A stretch of 63,510 bases of DNA, taken from the NCBI GenBank assembly GCA_964476375.1, contig CAYYZW010000323.1:1-63510 (forward strand). Direction: 5' to 3'. The notes below the pieces were generated by a model that had not been told where the DNA came from, ran no database searches, and saw only the letters and a list, made by a program, of their open reading frames with translations. Position numbers and translations under genes: made by a program. Positions within the stretch are counted from its first letter, which is position 1, and each line of letters opens with the position of its first letter. Of the stretch, positions 51,232 through 60,577 are shown piece by piece. Origin of the DNA: SAT2750 sp964476375. GTDB taxonomy: Bacteria > Planctomycetota > Planctomycetia > Pirellulales > Pirellulaceae.

Positions 51232-52284
51232 CTAACGCCGCCAGCGGCGACTGAGGGCACTCCAGCTGGGACCACGATCCTGTGGGAGTTGCTCAAGCAG
51301 CGGCTGCCGCCGGACCACCTGCTCCATGATCTCCCCCACCGCTTCACCCATCTGCCAGAGCGCATTACGGAAACGGGCATTATCTGCCATCTCAACCATT
51401 TCCCGGTAGCCCAGGCCTCCGGTCTTCTCTCTTAGCTGGTTACTGCACTGCAGCCCCTCGCTACTGGGAGTGAGCGCTAGTTGCTCGATGATCCGACCGT
51501 TACGAATACGCTGGTAACGGCGGTTCTCCATCAGCACACGCCGGACCAGGTCTGCCTGGCCGGGCTCCCAGTGATCCGGCACAAGCTTCGCCAGCTGTCC
51601 ACGGGGTTTGCCAAGTCGCATGTAATGAAGCTGCACCTGGTACACCGGTGTGGCAGCCATGTCGGCCATCAGGTCCTTCCAGGAGATCCCCAGCTCCTTC
51701 GTTCCCACCTCATGAAAAGTCACCAGGTCCTGGATTGGCCGGTTCTCCGGCGTGTACTTGCCATTGAGCAGGTCCAGGTCGATTCCGGGCTGGACCGACT
51801 TGATCAGGCTGTCACCGACGATATGTGTCAGCCAGCCAAGCACGTAGGCAAGCTGCCGATGACCGTCTCCAAACAGTGTCAGTGCATCGCCGGCCACCAT
51901 GGCCAGGTAATCGGGTAGCTGGTCCCAGGGCAGGGCATACTTATGCTGCTGGCTGTTCCAGCCAAAGGTCAGGTGCGAGCGGCCATAGAACATCGAGTGG
52001 ATCTGGCCGGGCGTGTACTCGTTCCCCTCGAACCGAAGCGTCCAGGGCGTGACCGGGCCCCCGGTAAGAGGACTCTGCTGGGGAACCTGCGATCCATACC
52101 CGACCGGCTCCCCGCTCTGGTCACAGGTTGCTGCCGGCAGCGTCTGGATATCACAGCCCAGGTAGCTGCCGCAGAGGTAACTGGCGTAATGCCGCTTGAT
52201 GACCGGCACGATCGGCAGTCGTCGATGCTCGGCCACCCTGGCCCCCAGCATCGCGTACATCATGTGCCCTACGACACCGCTCAT
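51232..52284 (-). CDS. Zinc-dependent phospholipase C-like protein
   Basis: This 350-aa protein shows the layout of the zinc-dependent phospholipase C / S1-P1-like helical family. It has an early His (GHMMYAMLGARVAEHRRLP), an Asp after a small-residue turn (SYLCGSYLGCDIQTLPAAT), then LAYVLGWLTHIVGDSLIKSV with His and Asp spaced as metal ligands. It has no obvious signal peptide. The assignment rests on motif spacing only; the activity may differ. It follows the symporter gene by only 3 bp, with GGGGAG before its ATG, so the two form an operon. Confidence 0.65.
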   Translation of the reverse strand: MSGVVGHMMYAMLGARVAEHRRLPIVPVIKRHYASYLCGSYLGCDIQTLPAATCDQSGEPVGYGSQVPQQSPLTGGPVTPWTLRFEGNEYTPGQIHSMFYGRSHLTFGWNSQQHKYALPWDQLPDYLAMVAGDALTLFGDGHRQLAYVLGWLTHIVGDSLIKSVQPGIDLDLLNGKYTPENRPIQDLVTFHEVGTKELGISWKDLMADMAATPVYQVQLHYMRLGKPRGQLAKLVPDHWEPGQADLVRRVLMENRRYQRIRNGRIIEQLALTPSSEGLQCSNQLREKTGGLGYREMVEMADNARFRNALWQMGEAVGEIMEQVVRRQPLLEQLPQDRGPSWSALSRRWRR

Positions 52285-52287
52285 CGA

Positions 52288-53796
52288 CTACTCCCCTTCG
52301 CCCGCCGGCACCATGTGCCGCTTGGGATCCCTGGCATCGTCAGGATCCTGTCTCTCGAAGCGGGCGACCACGGCACATCCAACGGAATCACTCCAGACAT
52401 TCACACTGGTACGACACATGTCGAGGATACGATCCACGGCAATAATCAAACCCTGTTTTTCCACCGGCAACCCAACTGCCTCGAGAATAATGACCATCAT
52501 CACCAGCCCGGCATGGGGGATTCCCGCCGCACCGACGCTGGCCAGCAGGGCGGTCACGGCGACGATGATCTGCTGGCTGAGTTCCAGGTTATGGCCAAAT
52601 TCCATCTGGGCAATAAACAGCACGGCAATCGCCTCGTAGAGTGCCGTCCCGTCCATGTTGATCGTCGCTCCCAGGGGCAGCACAAAGGAACCGACCCGGT
52701 TGTCAATTCCCCCTCGTTCCTCGGCACATGTCATTGTTAGCGGCAGGGTTCCGTTACTGGACGCCGAACTGAAGGCGGTCAATAGTGCAGGACTCATTGC
52801 CTTGACGTATTCAAGCGGGTTACGCCGACCCACGAACCAGAGGATCAGTGGAAGAACAACACAGGAATGGATCACCAGTGCGAGCAGCACGGCCAGCATA
52901 TACCAGGCAAGCGACTGGAAAACACCGGGACCCTGTGTCGCGGTTACATAGAGCATCAGCAGCAGGACACCCAGTGGCACCAGGCGAATAATTGCCATCG
53001 TCATCCTCATCATGACCTTGAGGATGGCATCCATCAGCTGACGGATTGTCTGGGATGTCGAGCCACCCACCAGCAGCGTGAAGATGGCAAAGGCAATCGT
53101 GAAACTGATAATCGAAAGGAAATTTCCCTCGGCAAGTGCCTGGATGGGATTGGTCGGGATCATCGTCTCCAGTTGTTCGAAAAGCACATCCGGCAGGCTC
53201 TTGCTGGCACGAATCTCTACCTCGGCCCCCGCGGCGATCTCGGCACCTCGCAGGCCGGGGCGGACCATGTTGACCACCAGCAGGCCGGTCACGATTGCCA
53301 GGAAACTCGTACCGATGTAATACAGCAGGGTGCGGCTGAACATCCGTCCCAGTCGCCCGGCGTTTCCCAGCCCCAGTACACCCACGCTCAGCGAAGCAAC
53401 AATAAGCGGAATTGCCACCATCCGCAAAAGCCGGAGAAAGAGGTTCCCCAGTCGCTGGGAAAGATCCCCGACCCAGCGAGCCCGTGACCGCCCCAACCGC
53501 TTGAACCAGCCAGCCTCCCGGGGATGCCTGTCCTCCAGCTGCTTGAGGGTTTGCAGGACACCCGGCTGCCGGCTGGCAGGATCCACAACCAGCTGGTGGT
53601 GGCCAGATTCATCGTGGTAGTGAATCTCCACACGATCCCGTGTATCGGCAAGTTCCAGCGACAGGATACCTGCCGGCAGATCATCCTGCCCGACAGTCAC
53701 CTCCCGCACGCTCCAGCCCCAGTTCAGGGAAAGGCCAACCACAGAACCGACCACCATGCCGATCAGGACCTGCCAGTGAAGGGCAATTCGCGACAT
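52288..53796 (-). CDS. Dicarboxylate/amino acid:cation symporter (DAACS family)
   Basis: This 502-aa transporter is of the GltP/DctA/Glt_Ph fold, coupling uptake of acidic amino acids or C4-dicarboxylates to Na+ or H+. Hairpin 1 carries AFSSASSNGTLPLTMTCAEE. TM7 carries LGATINMDGTALYEAIAVLF, hairpin 2 GAAGIPHAGLVMMVIILEAV, and TM8 DRILDMCRTSVNVWSDSVGC. A hydrophilic insertion of about 85 residues (30-115) lies between TM1 and TM2, making it longer than the usual 410-440 aa. It may be co-transcribed with ilvB, 54 bp upstream. Confidence 0.94.
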   Translation of the reverse strand: MSRIALHWQVLIGMVVGSVVGLSLNWGWSVREVTVGQDDLPAGILSLELADTRDRVEIHYHDESGHHQLVVDPASRQPGVLQTLKQLEDRHPREAGWFKRLGRSRARWVGDLSQRLGNLFLRLLRMVAIPLIVASLSVGVLGLGNAGRLGRMFSRTLLYYIGTSFLAIVTGLLVVNMVRPGLRGAEIAAGAEVEIRASKSLPDVLFEQLETMIPTNPIQALAEGNFLSIISFTIAFAIFTLLVGGSTSQTIRQLMDAILKVMMRMTMAIIRLVPLGVLLLMLYVTATQGPGVFQSLAWYMLAVLLALVIHSCVVLPLILWFVGRRNPLEYVKAMSPALLTAFSSASSNGTLPLTMTCAEERGGIDNRVGSFVLPLGATINMDGTALYEAIAVLFIAQMEFGHNLELSQQIIVAVTALLASVGAAGIPHAGLVMMVIILEAVGLPVEKQGLIIAVDRILDMCRTSVNVWSDSVGCAVVARFERQDPDDARDPKRHMVPAGEGE

Positions 53797-53850
53797 GGTT
53801 TATTCCACTACTATAGGAACGAGTCCGCTCTTCTGATCGCCAGGCGGTTC

Positions 53851-55617
53851 TTACTCCAGGATCATGTCATCGACCGACATACCGGAGGGGATCATCGGCA
53901 ACACATGTTCCTGGTAGGGAACATGGACATCCAGCACAAAGGGCCCATCATAGCTGATCATCTCGTTGATCGCCCCTTCCAGGTCCTGCTTGAGCGAAAC
54001 CGTCGCCCCACCACATCCATACCCCTTGGCAATCTGTACGAAATCAGGATATCGCTTTTCGACAAAAGCGTCCTTCCCCTGCCCGGTCGCTTCCAGGTCA
54101 TCTATTGGACCGAGATAGGTATGGGCCCGGTTGCCCTGCATGAAACGGTCTTCCCATTGCACGACCATGCCCAGGTGCTGGTTATTGAGCAGCAGGACCT
54201 TGACTGGCAGCTTTTCACAGAAGCAGGTGGCAAGTTCCTGGATATTCATCTGCAGGCTGCCATCCCCGTCGATGTCCACAACCAGGGCATCCGGGTGGGC
54301 CGCCTGGACACCCATCGCCGCAGGCAAACCAAATCCCATCGTTCCCAGCCCGGAGCTGGAGAGCCAGGTTCGTGGTTTCTCCAGCTTGAAGAACTGGGCT
54401 GCCCACATCTGATGCTGCCCGACGCCGACCGAGATAATAGTCTCCCGATCACGTGTCAACCGGGATAATTCGGCAATCGCATGCTGCTGGAGAATCCCGT
54501 CAAAATCCTGGTCATAGCTAAACGGGTATTGCTCTTTCCATTCCAGGCACTGCTGCTGCCAGGGCTCGATTCCCTCACAGGGTTCGACCAGGGGAAGTAA
54601 TTCCGCGAGCGCGTATTTCACATCGCTCACGACCGGGATATGCGTCGGTTTGTTCTTGTTCAGCTCGGATGCGTCGATATCGATATGCACGACCTTGGCA
54701 TTCCTGGCAAACTCCTCAAGCTTACCTGTCACCCTGTCATCAAAACGAACTCCCAGGGCCACGAGCAGATCGCAATCTCGAATCGCCTTGTTGGCATAAA
54801 CGGACCCATGCATTCCAAGCATGTCGAGACAAAGTTTCTCGCTGCTGGGAAATGCCCCCAGGCCCATCAGTGTCATGGTCACCGGGATACCGGTCTTGCT
54901 GGAAAACTGCTGCAACTCCTCGCTGGCGTTAGCCGCGATGATTCCACCGCCACAGTAAAGCACTGGCCTCCTGGCCCGCTTGATCGCCGCTGCCACCTGT
55001 TCCAGCTGTTCCGGGGGAGCCTCGTACTGGGCCGCCCTGTAACCAGGCAGATCGAGCGACTGTTCCCAGTCCGGGACACACTTCTCCATCTGTATATCCT
55101 TGGGGACGTCAATCAGTACCGGCCCGGGACGACCGGTGGTAGCAATATGGAAGGCTTCACGAACCACCCGGGCGACATCGTTCACATCCGTCAACAGGTA
55201 ATGGTGCTTGGTGATCGCACGACAGACCTCGACAATCGGTGTCTCCTGGAAGGCGTCTGATCCAATCACCGGTAATGTCACCTGGCCGGAAATGGCAATC
55301 ATCGGGATGCTGTCCAAGCGGGCATCCGCAATAGCGGTCACCATGTTCGTGGCCCCCGGGCCACTGGTGGCCATGCAGACACCTGGTTTTCCAGTCGAAC
55401 GGGCAAATCCCTGTGCAGCAAAACCACCTCCCTGTTCGTGGCGGGGAAGGATGGTACGGAGCTGGTCGGCAAACCGGGTGAGTGCCTGGTGCAGCGGCAT
55501 ACTGGCTCCACCCGGGTAGGCAAAGAGTGTATCTACACCATGATGGACCAGCGCCTGAACGAGGATATCCGCTCCGGAAAGAAGCTGGGACGTCGCGAGT
55601 TGGTTAGTTTTTCCCAT
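53851..55617 (-). CDS. ilvB: Acetolactate synthase, large (catalytic) subunit
   Basis: This 588-aa ThDP- and FAD-dependent enzyme condenses pyruvate into acetolactate for valine and leucine biosynthesis, or with 2-oxobutyrate for isoleucine. The N-terminal GVDTLFAYPGGASMPLHQAL, the catalytic Glu61 in LPRHEQGGGFAAQGFA, LDSIPMIAISGQV and the C-terminal ThDP motif DIDGDGSLQMNIQELATCF ending in LLLNN are complete. I start at ATG 55617 (MGKTNQLATSQ). The in-frame ATG 55707 has a better ribosome site (GGAG, 4 nt) and adds 30 residues, so it is a real alternative. No ilvN or ilvC gene is nearby. Confidence 0.96.
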   Translation of the reverse strand: MGKTNQLATSQLLSGADILVQALVHHGVDTLFAYPGGASMPLHQALTRFADQLRTILPRHEQGGGFAAQGFARSTGKPGVCMATSGPGATNMVTAIADARLDSIPMIAISGQVTLPVIGSDAFQETPIVEVCRAITKHHYLLTDVNDVARVVREAFHIATTGRPGPVLIDVPKDIQMEKCVPDWEQSLDLPGYRAAQYEAPPEQLEQVAAAIKRARRPVLYCGGGIIAANASEELQQFSSKTGIPVTMTLMGLGAFPSSEKLCLDMLGMHGSVYANKAIRDCDLLVALGVRFDDRVTGKLEEFARNAKVVHIDIDASELNKNKPTHIPVVSDVKYALAELLPLVEPCEGIEPWQQQCLEWKEQYPFSYDQDFDGILQQHAIAELSRLTRDRETIISVGVGQHQMWAAQFFKLEKPRTWLSSSGLGTMGFGLPAAMGVQAAHPDALVVDIDGDGSLQMNIQELATCFCEKLPVKVLLLNNQHLGMVVQWEDRFMQGNRAHTYLGPIDDLEATGQGKDAFVEKRYPDFVQIAKGYGCGGATVSLKQDLEGAINEMISYDGPFVLDVHVPYQEHVLPMIPSGMSVDDMILE

Positions 55618-55854
55618 GATCGGTGATCTCTGGCGGTGGCATTCCGGTAAGAATGCTGCGAACTCGTTACCTGGACCGGTAGGGTCGAACAACTCAAGGT
55701 ATTTCATATCTCCATTTCTTTCAAGAGAAACGGGGGGTGCCAGGACGTTGCCAGGGGATGATAATTCCGTTTAGATAGGAGCTTTCATACAATCCTGACG
55801 AGCCGACCCATTTCGGACTTAAAAAGCCCTGCCAGAACGACGGGAAGCAATGCC

Positions 55855-56229
55855 ATGACGATTATCAAGACTCTGGGCTTCGTGGCCCTGGGAGGCTCCC
55901 TGGGCGCTGTCAGCCGTTACCTGCTGGGACTTTTGGCCAGTACCTGGTGGGGAGATTCGTTTCGCTATGGAACGCTGCTGGTCAACGTGCTGGGCTGCCT
56001 GGTGATCGGTATCCTGGCAGGCATCGGCCTGAACAAGCTCTCCGAACCGGTCCAGCAATTTGCCGTCATCGGCGTGCTTGGTTCACTGACAACTTTTTCC
56101 ACTTTCGGACACGACACACTGGAACTCTTTCATCGTCAGCCGCTCCTCGCCCTGGGCAATATCGCGGCCAACATGATTGTCGGCCTGGGAGCCGTGGCTC
56201 TTGGCTACTGGCTCTTTCACCAGTCCTGA
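55855..56229 (+). CDS. crcB: Fluoride channel CrcB/Fluc
   Basis: This 124-aa four-helix membrane protein is a fluoride exporter that works as a dual-topology dimer. Diagnostic segments are GGSLGAVSRYLLGLLAS (Arg in TM1), YGTLLVNVLGCLVIGILAG (the conserved Asn) and GSLTTFSTFGHDTLELF (TM3 break with Na+ site and the Phe box). The length is typical. Its stop codon directly abuts the stop of the convergent uvrA gene. I looked for a fluoride riboswitch upstream and did not find a convincing one. Confidence 0.95.
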   Translation: MTIIKTLGFVALGGSLGAVSRYLLGLLASTWWGDSFRYGTLLVNVLGCLVIGILAGIGLNKLSEPVQQFAVIGVLGSLTTFSTFGHDTLELFHRQPLLALGNIAANMIVGLGAVALGYWLFHQS

Positions 56230-59094
56230 TTAACTGGTCTTCAGCAGCGGCCGGAGGAACTTCCCGGTCCAGCTTTCCTCGACCTCTGCAACCTGGGCCG
56301 GGGTACCCACGGCAACCACCTTCCCACCCTCTTCTCCGCCCTCGGGACCAAGGTCGATAATCCAGTCCGCGCACTTGACCACATCCAGGTTGTGCTCAAT
56401 CACCACCACCGTGTTTCCCCGGTCCACCAGCTGTCCAAGCACGTCCAGCAGCTTGCGAATATCGTCAAAATGCAGTCCGGTGGTCGGTTCATCGAGCAGG
56501 TAAAGTGTCTTTCCTGTTTCGACACGTGCCAGCGCGGTGGCGAGCTTAATGCGCTGTGCCTCGCCACCGGAAAGTGTCGTGGAAGGCTGACCCAGCGGCA
56601 GGTAACCGAGCCCCACATCCTGCAGGCCCGTGAGCATCCGCTGGATAGCCGAGAAGTTCTCAAAGAAATCCGTCGCTTCATCAATGGACATTTCCAGTAC
56701 GTCGGCGATCGTCCTGCCACGGTACCGAACCTGCAAGGTCGCCTTATTAAAGCGGGCACCATGGCACTGGTTGCATGTGACATACAGGTCCGGCAGGAAG
56801 TTCATCTCGATCTTCCGCGCCCCCTGCCCATGGCATTCCGCACAGCGACCTGCCTTGACGTTAAAACTAAAGCGGCTGACGCGGTACCCCCGCTGCTTTG
56901 CTTCGCGTGTATTGGAAAAGACCTTCCGAATCTCGTCAAAGACACCGGTGTAAGTAGCCGCGTTACTTCGTGGCGTGCGTCCAATCGGCGCCTGGTTGAT
57001 TTGCACAACTCGATCAACCTGACTGGCACCCCGCAGGCTGCGATAGGGCCCTGGCCGGCCACCGACCAGCCCCAGGCGTTGCTGGAGGGCCGGCAGAAGC
57101 GTCTCGTTCACTAGAGAGCTCTTGCCCGATCCACTCACACCCGTCACACAGACCAGTGCCTGTGTGGGGAACTGAACCGTGATATTACAAAGATTGTTCG
57201 TGGCAACACCTGCCAGCGTGATCGAACGTTTCTTGGCGACGCGCCGTCGCCGATCAGGGACAGGAATGGAACAACGTCCGCTCAGGTAACATCCGGTGAT
57301 CGACTCCTGCAGCTGCCCCACGTCATCAGGACTGCCGTCGGCGACAATCTGGCCACCACGCTTTCCCGCGCCAGGACCAATGTCTACCAGCCGGTCCGCC
57401 TCCCGCATCATCATTTCATCATGCTCGACCACCAGCACCGTGTTTCCCTGGTGCTGCAGATCCCGCAGCGACTGGATCAGCTGGCTATTGTCTCGCTGAT
57501 GCAACCCGATGGATGGTTCATCCAGCACGTAACAGACACCGACCAGTCCCGAGCCAATGCTCTTGGCCAGGCGAACCCGCTGCATCTCTCCTCCACTGAG
57601 CGTGTCGGCAGCACGGCCCAGGCTAAGATAATGCACACCGACTTTCTGCAGAAAAGAGAGTCGCCCAAGAATCTCTGCCACGATCGGATCGGCGATCTGC
57701 CGCTGGGTTGGAGGAAATTCCAAGGCCTTGAAAAACAACTCTGCTTCCACCACCGAGAGACCCGTGATCTGGTCGATATTTTTCCCCCCGATCAGGATAC
57801 TCGTCGCCTCTTTTCGAAGCCGGGTTCCCTGGCAACTACGGCAGGTGAGCTGACCGCGAAAGGCATCCAGCTGGTCCAGCCTGGCCTGCTTGGGTGTGCT
57901 GACATATTCCTTTTCCAGCAGTGTCATCAGGCCATGAAACTTCTTCCCGTCTCCGTGGAAGAAAAGCTCCCTGTCCCGTGGCTTCCATTTCTCCACCGGC
58001 AGATCCCAGTCGATATCACGTGACTGGAGAAAACTCCTACAGTCCTGGTGGTATTGCTTCAACCGTTTTGCAGCTGTCCCCTTCCAGGCCACCACAGCTC
58101 CCCCGGGCAGCGAAAGCGAGGGATCCGGGAGGATCATGTCGACATCAAACTGCAACACGGAACCAAGGCCATCACAATCGGGACAGGCTCCATAGGGGCT
58201 GTTGAAACTGAAGGTCCGCGGCTCCACCTCCTCGTAACTGAGATTGCATTTCGGACAGGCATAGAGCGTGCTGTAGAGCACATCGCGCCACTCTCCCAGG
58301 GGAGGATCCACCGATTCATCCTCCGAATCAAAGTAACAGATGGAGACCAGCCCGGATCCAAAACGAAGTGCCATCTCCACCGATTCACCAATCCGCGACC
58401 GTACGCCGGGACGCGTGATCACCCGGTCCACCACGGCATCGATATGGTGGATCTTGCGTGGTGCCAGTTCCGGAACATTCTCCAGGTCATGGACCTGGCC
58501 GTCGACACGAGCACGGACAAAACCCGCCTTGCGGATCTGCTCCAGCACATCCAGTTGTTTTCCTCGTCGACCGCGAACCATCGGGGCCATGATCATCGTC
58601 CTGGTCCCTTCCGGCAGGGACATGATCGCATCCTGGATCTGTTCCCGAGTCTGCTGGCTGATCGGTGCCCCACACTGGTAACAGAAGGGTTCTCCAAGAC
58701 GAGCCATCAGCAGCCGCAGGAAGTCATAGATCTCGGTCACCGTGGCCACGGTACTGCGAGGGTTTTGGATCCCGGGGCGCTGGTCAATGCAGATGGTCGG
58801 CTGCAGGCCATCGATCAAGTCCACGTCGGGCCGTTGCATCTGGTTCAGAAATTGCCTGGCATAGACGGACAGGCTCTCGATGTACTGTCGCTGCCCTTCG
58901 GCATGGATGGTGTCAAAGGCCAGGCTACTCTTGCCCGACCCACTCGGACCGGTAATCACCACGAACTGGTTACGGGGAATGTCCAGGTCCAGATTCTTGA
59001 GATTGTGAACCCTGGCCCCACGAACCTGGATCCGTTCTCCAGCTGCCATGGTGGAACCATTGCCCGTCTTGTTTTTCACATCGCTCGCTGACAT
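56230..59094 (-). CDS. uvrA: Excinuclease ABC subunit A
   Basis: UvrA is the damage-recognition ATPase of nucleotide excision repair. The 954-aa protein has two ABC modules: Walker A VVITGPSGSGKSSLAFDTIH and VTGVSGSGKSSLVNETLLP, signatures LSGGEMQRVRLAKSIGSGL and LSGGEAQRIKLATALA, and Walker B LDEPSIGLHQRDN and LDEPTTGLHFDD. Zinc-finger cysteines are in CPKCNLSYEE / CPDCDGLG and CAECHGQG / CNQCHG. A short N-terminal extension of about 20 residues is present. It is complete, and its 3' end touches crcB with no spacer. Confidence 0.98.
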   Translation of the reverse strand: MSASDVKNKTGNGSTMAAGERIQVRGARVHNLKNLDLDIPRNQFVVITGPSGSGKSSLAFDTIHAEGQRQYIESLSVYARQFLNQMQRPDVDLIDGLQPTICIDQRPGIQNPRSTVATVTEIYDFLRLLMARLGEPFCYQCGAPISQQTREQIQDAIMSLPEGTRTMIMAPMVRGRRGKQLDVLEQIRKAGFVRARVDGQVHDLENVPELAPRKIHHIDAVVDRVITRPGVRSRIGESVEMALRFGSGLVSICYFDSEDESVDPPLGEWRDVLYSTLYACPKCNLSYEEVEPRTFSFNSPYGACPDCDGLGSVLQFDVDMILPDPSLSLPGGAVVAWKGTAAKRLKQYHQDCRSFLQSRDIDWDLPVEKWKPRDRELFFHGDGKKFHGLMTLLEKEYVSTPKQARLDQLDAFRGQLTCRSCQGTRLRKEATSILIGGKNIDQITGLSVVEAELFFKALEFPPTQRQIADPIVAEILGRLSFLQKVGVHYLSLGRAADTLSGGEMQRVRLAKSIGSGLVGVCYVLDEPSIGLHQRDNSQLIQSLRDLQHQGNTVLVVEHDEMMMREADRLVDIGPGAGKRGGQIVADGSPDDVGQLQESITGCYLSGRCSIPVPDRRRRVAKKRSITLAGVATNNLCNITVQFPTQALVCVTGVSGSGKSSLVNETLLPALQQRLGLVGGRPGPYRSLRGASQVDRVVQINQAPIGRTPRSNAATYTGVFDEIRKVFSNTREAKQRGYRVSRFSFNVKAGRCAECHGQGARKIEMNFLPDLYVTCNQCHGARFNKATLQVRYRGRTIADVLEMSIDEATDFFENFSAIQRMLTGLQDVGLGYLPLGQPSTTLSGGEAQRIKLATALARVETGKTLYLLDEPTTGLHFDDIRKLLDVLGQLVDRGNTVVVIEHNLDVVKCADWIIDLGPEGGEEGGKVVAVGTPAQVAEVEESWTGKFLRPLLKTS

Positions 59095-59303
59095 CAGATG
59101 GTACCTGGGGCCCGATTCACCCCCGGATCAGGATCCTAGGATAGGTGGAAACCGGTCACCGTACCAGCGCACCAGGGCACTGACAAGTTGCCGCCTCGAA
59201 GAGACGCTGACAACCGCTTGGGAGTCGACTAAACTGCCGCTGGCAGCGCATGCGTCCCCTGCCAGGCTTCTTTTCACCGGGCGCCAGCCAGAGAGATGGA
59301 GAA

Positions 59304-60443
59304 ATGGATCCCGTGGATTCCCAACTGGATGGGCTACTGACAACAGCCCAGCGAGAAACATCCCTGCTGGCACCGTACGCGATGTTCAGTCACCAGTCAC
59401 TGGGGCGAGAGTACCCCGAGCCGGAGCATCCTTACCGGGGTCCATTCCAGCGAGACCGGGACCGGATTCTCCATAGCAGTGCCTACCGTCGTCTCAGCGG
59501 CAAGATGCAGGTCTTTACTGGCGAGATGGGTGATTACCACCGCACCCGGCTCACCCACACCCAGGAAGTTGCTTCGATCGCCCGCACCATCGCACGTGCC
59601 CTGCGGCTGAACGAGGACCTGGTAGAAGCACTTGCCCTGTTCCATGACATCGGGCACCCCCCTTACGGCCATGCTGGTGAGGATGCACTCGATCTCTGCC
59701 TTTCCCAGGCGGGTGGTTTTTCTCATAACCAGTACGCCCTGACAATCGCCCAGGAACTGGAATGCCGCCATGTTCAACACCCTGGCCTGAACCTCACTCG
59801 AGAGGTGCTCTTCAGCCAGGCTTTTCGCGTTGACAAGGAGTCGGGAAATGAATCTCCCCTGCTCGAAGCCCAGGTTGTCGATGCCGCCGACAGCATCACT
59901 TACGATGCGCATGATATGGACGATGCCATCAAGCTGGGACTGGTAAGTCTTGAAGAATTCCAGTCTCTCGACCTGATCGTGCGTTGCCTGGAGCGGATTG
60001 GTGATGGACGCAGGGGCCTCGACGAGGACAGCCTGCGACGGCTGATCGTACACGAGTTGATCGACTGCCAGGTTTCCAATGTGCTGGAATCGGCCGGCGC
60101 CGTGCTGACCGTGAGTGGATGGGAAACGGCGACCGATGCCCAGCAGGATCCGTTCCGTATTTCACCAACCGGTATCCTGGAAACAGAAAAAACAGAGCTC
60201 GAGGAATTCCTGCTCGAGCGGGTTTATCATCATCCCCAGTTGATCCAAACACGAGAGATGGCCCAGGAGCACCTGCAACGGATGTTTGATCTTTTTTGCA
60301 GCAAGATCGACATGCTTCCACAACGATTTCGCCAGCGGGCGGATGAAGTGGGACTGGAAAGGGCCGTCGGTGACTACCTGGCCGGCATGACAGACCGCTA
60401 CCTGGAAAACTGTTACCACGAGCAGTTTCCATCAGCTCGATAG
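59304..60443 (+). CDS. dgt: Deoxyguanosinetriphosphate triphosphohydrolase-like protein
   Basis: This 379-aa HD-domain phosphohydrolase belongs to the dGTPase family, which cleaves dNTPs to nucleoside and triphosphate. Motifs are RDRDRILHSSAYRRLSGKMQ, RTRLTHTQEVASIARTIARA (first His), ALALFHDIGHPPYGHAGEDA (His-Asp pair) and DAADSITYDAHDMDDAI (last Asp). ATG 59304 (MDPVDSQLDG) is chosen; a longer in-frame start at 59250 is less likely. It is divergent from uvrA with 209 bp between them. The gene symbol reflects family, not proven substrate. Confidence 0.93.
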   Translation: MDPVDSQLDGLLTTAQRETSLLAPYAMFSHQSLGREYPEPEHPYRGPFQRDRDRILHSSAYRRLSGKMQVFTGEMGDYHRTRLTHTQEVASIARTIARALRLNEDLVEALALFHDIGHPPYGHAGEDALDLCLSQAGGFSHNQYALTIAQELECRHVQHPGLNLTREVLFSQAFRVDKESGNESPLLEAQVVDAADSITYDAHDMDDAIKLGLVSLEEFQSLDLIVRCLERIGDGRRGLDEDSLRRLIVHELIDCQVSNVLESAGAVLTVSGWETATDAQQDPFRISPTGILETEKTELEEFLLERVYHHPQLIQTREMAQEHLQRMFDLFCSKIDMLPQRFRQRADEVGLERAVGDYLAGMTDRYLENCYHEQFPSAR

Positions 60444-60454
60444 TGGTATCCGCG

Positions 60455-60480
60455 TGCGTTCCTGTGATAGACTGAACGCA
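60455..60480 (+). terminator. Candidate terminator hairpin after the dGTPase gene
   Basis: TGCGTTC and GAACGCA form a 7-bp stem with a 12-nt loop beginning 11 bp after the stop codon. It is followed by a T-rich but interrupted stretch (TCTATCTGATTGATATTTC). Moderate to weak as an intrinsic terminator. Confidence 0.35.
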
Positions 60481-60577
60481 TCTATCTGATTGATATTTCA
60501 CGACCCCACATTATCCTTCCGGGGGACCGTGAAGAACAAGATTCATCCCTGTTTATTCTCTCGCGAGGGGCATCGTC

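Noticed and set aside
55730..55854. Possible fluoride riboswitch upstream of crcB (GGGGATGATAATTCCG)
   Set aside because: The first element faintly resembles the crcB motif, but the AAAC/CCGCC pseudoknot strand and the distal CTGATG-CTCCTAC element are missing.
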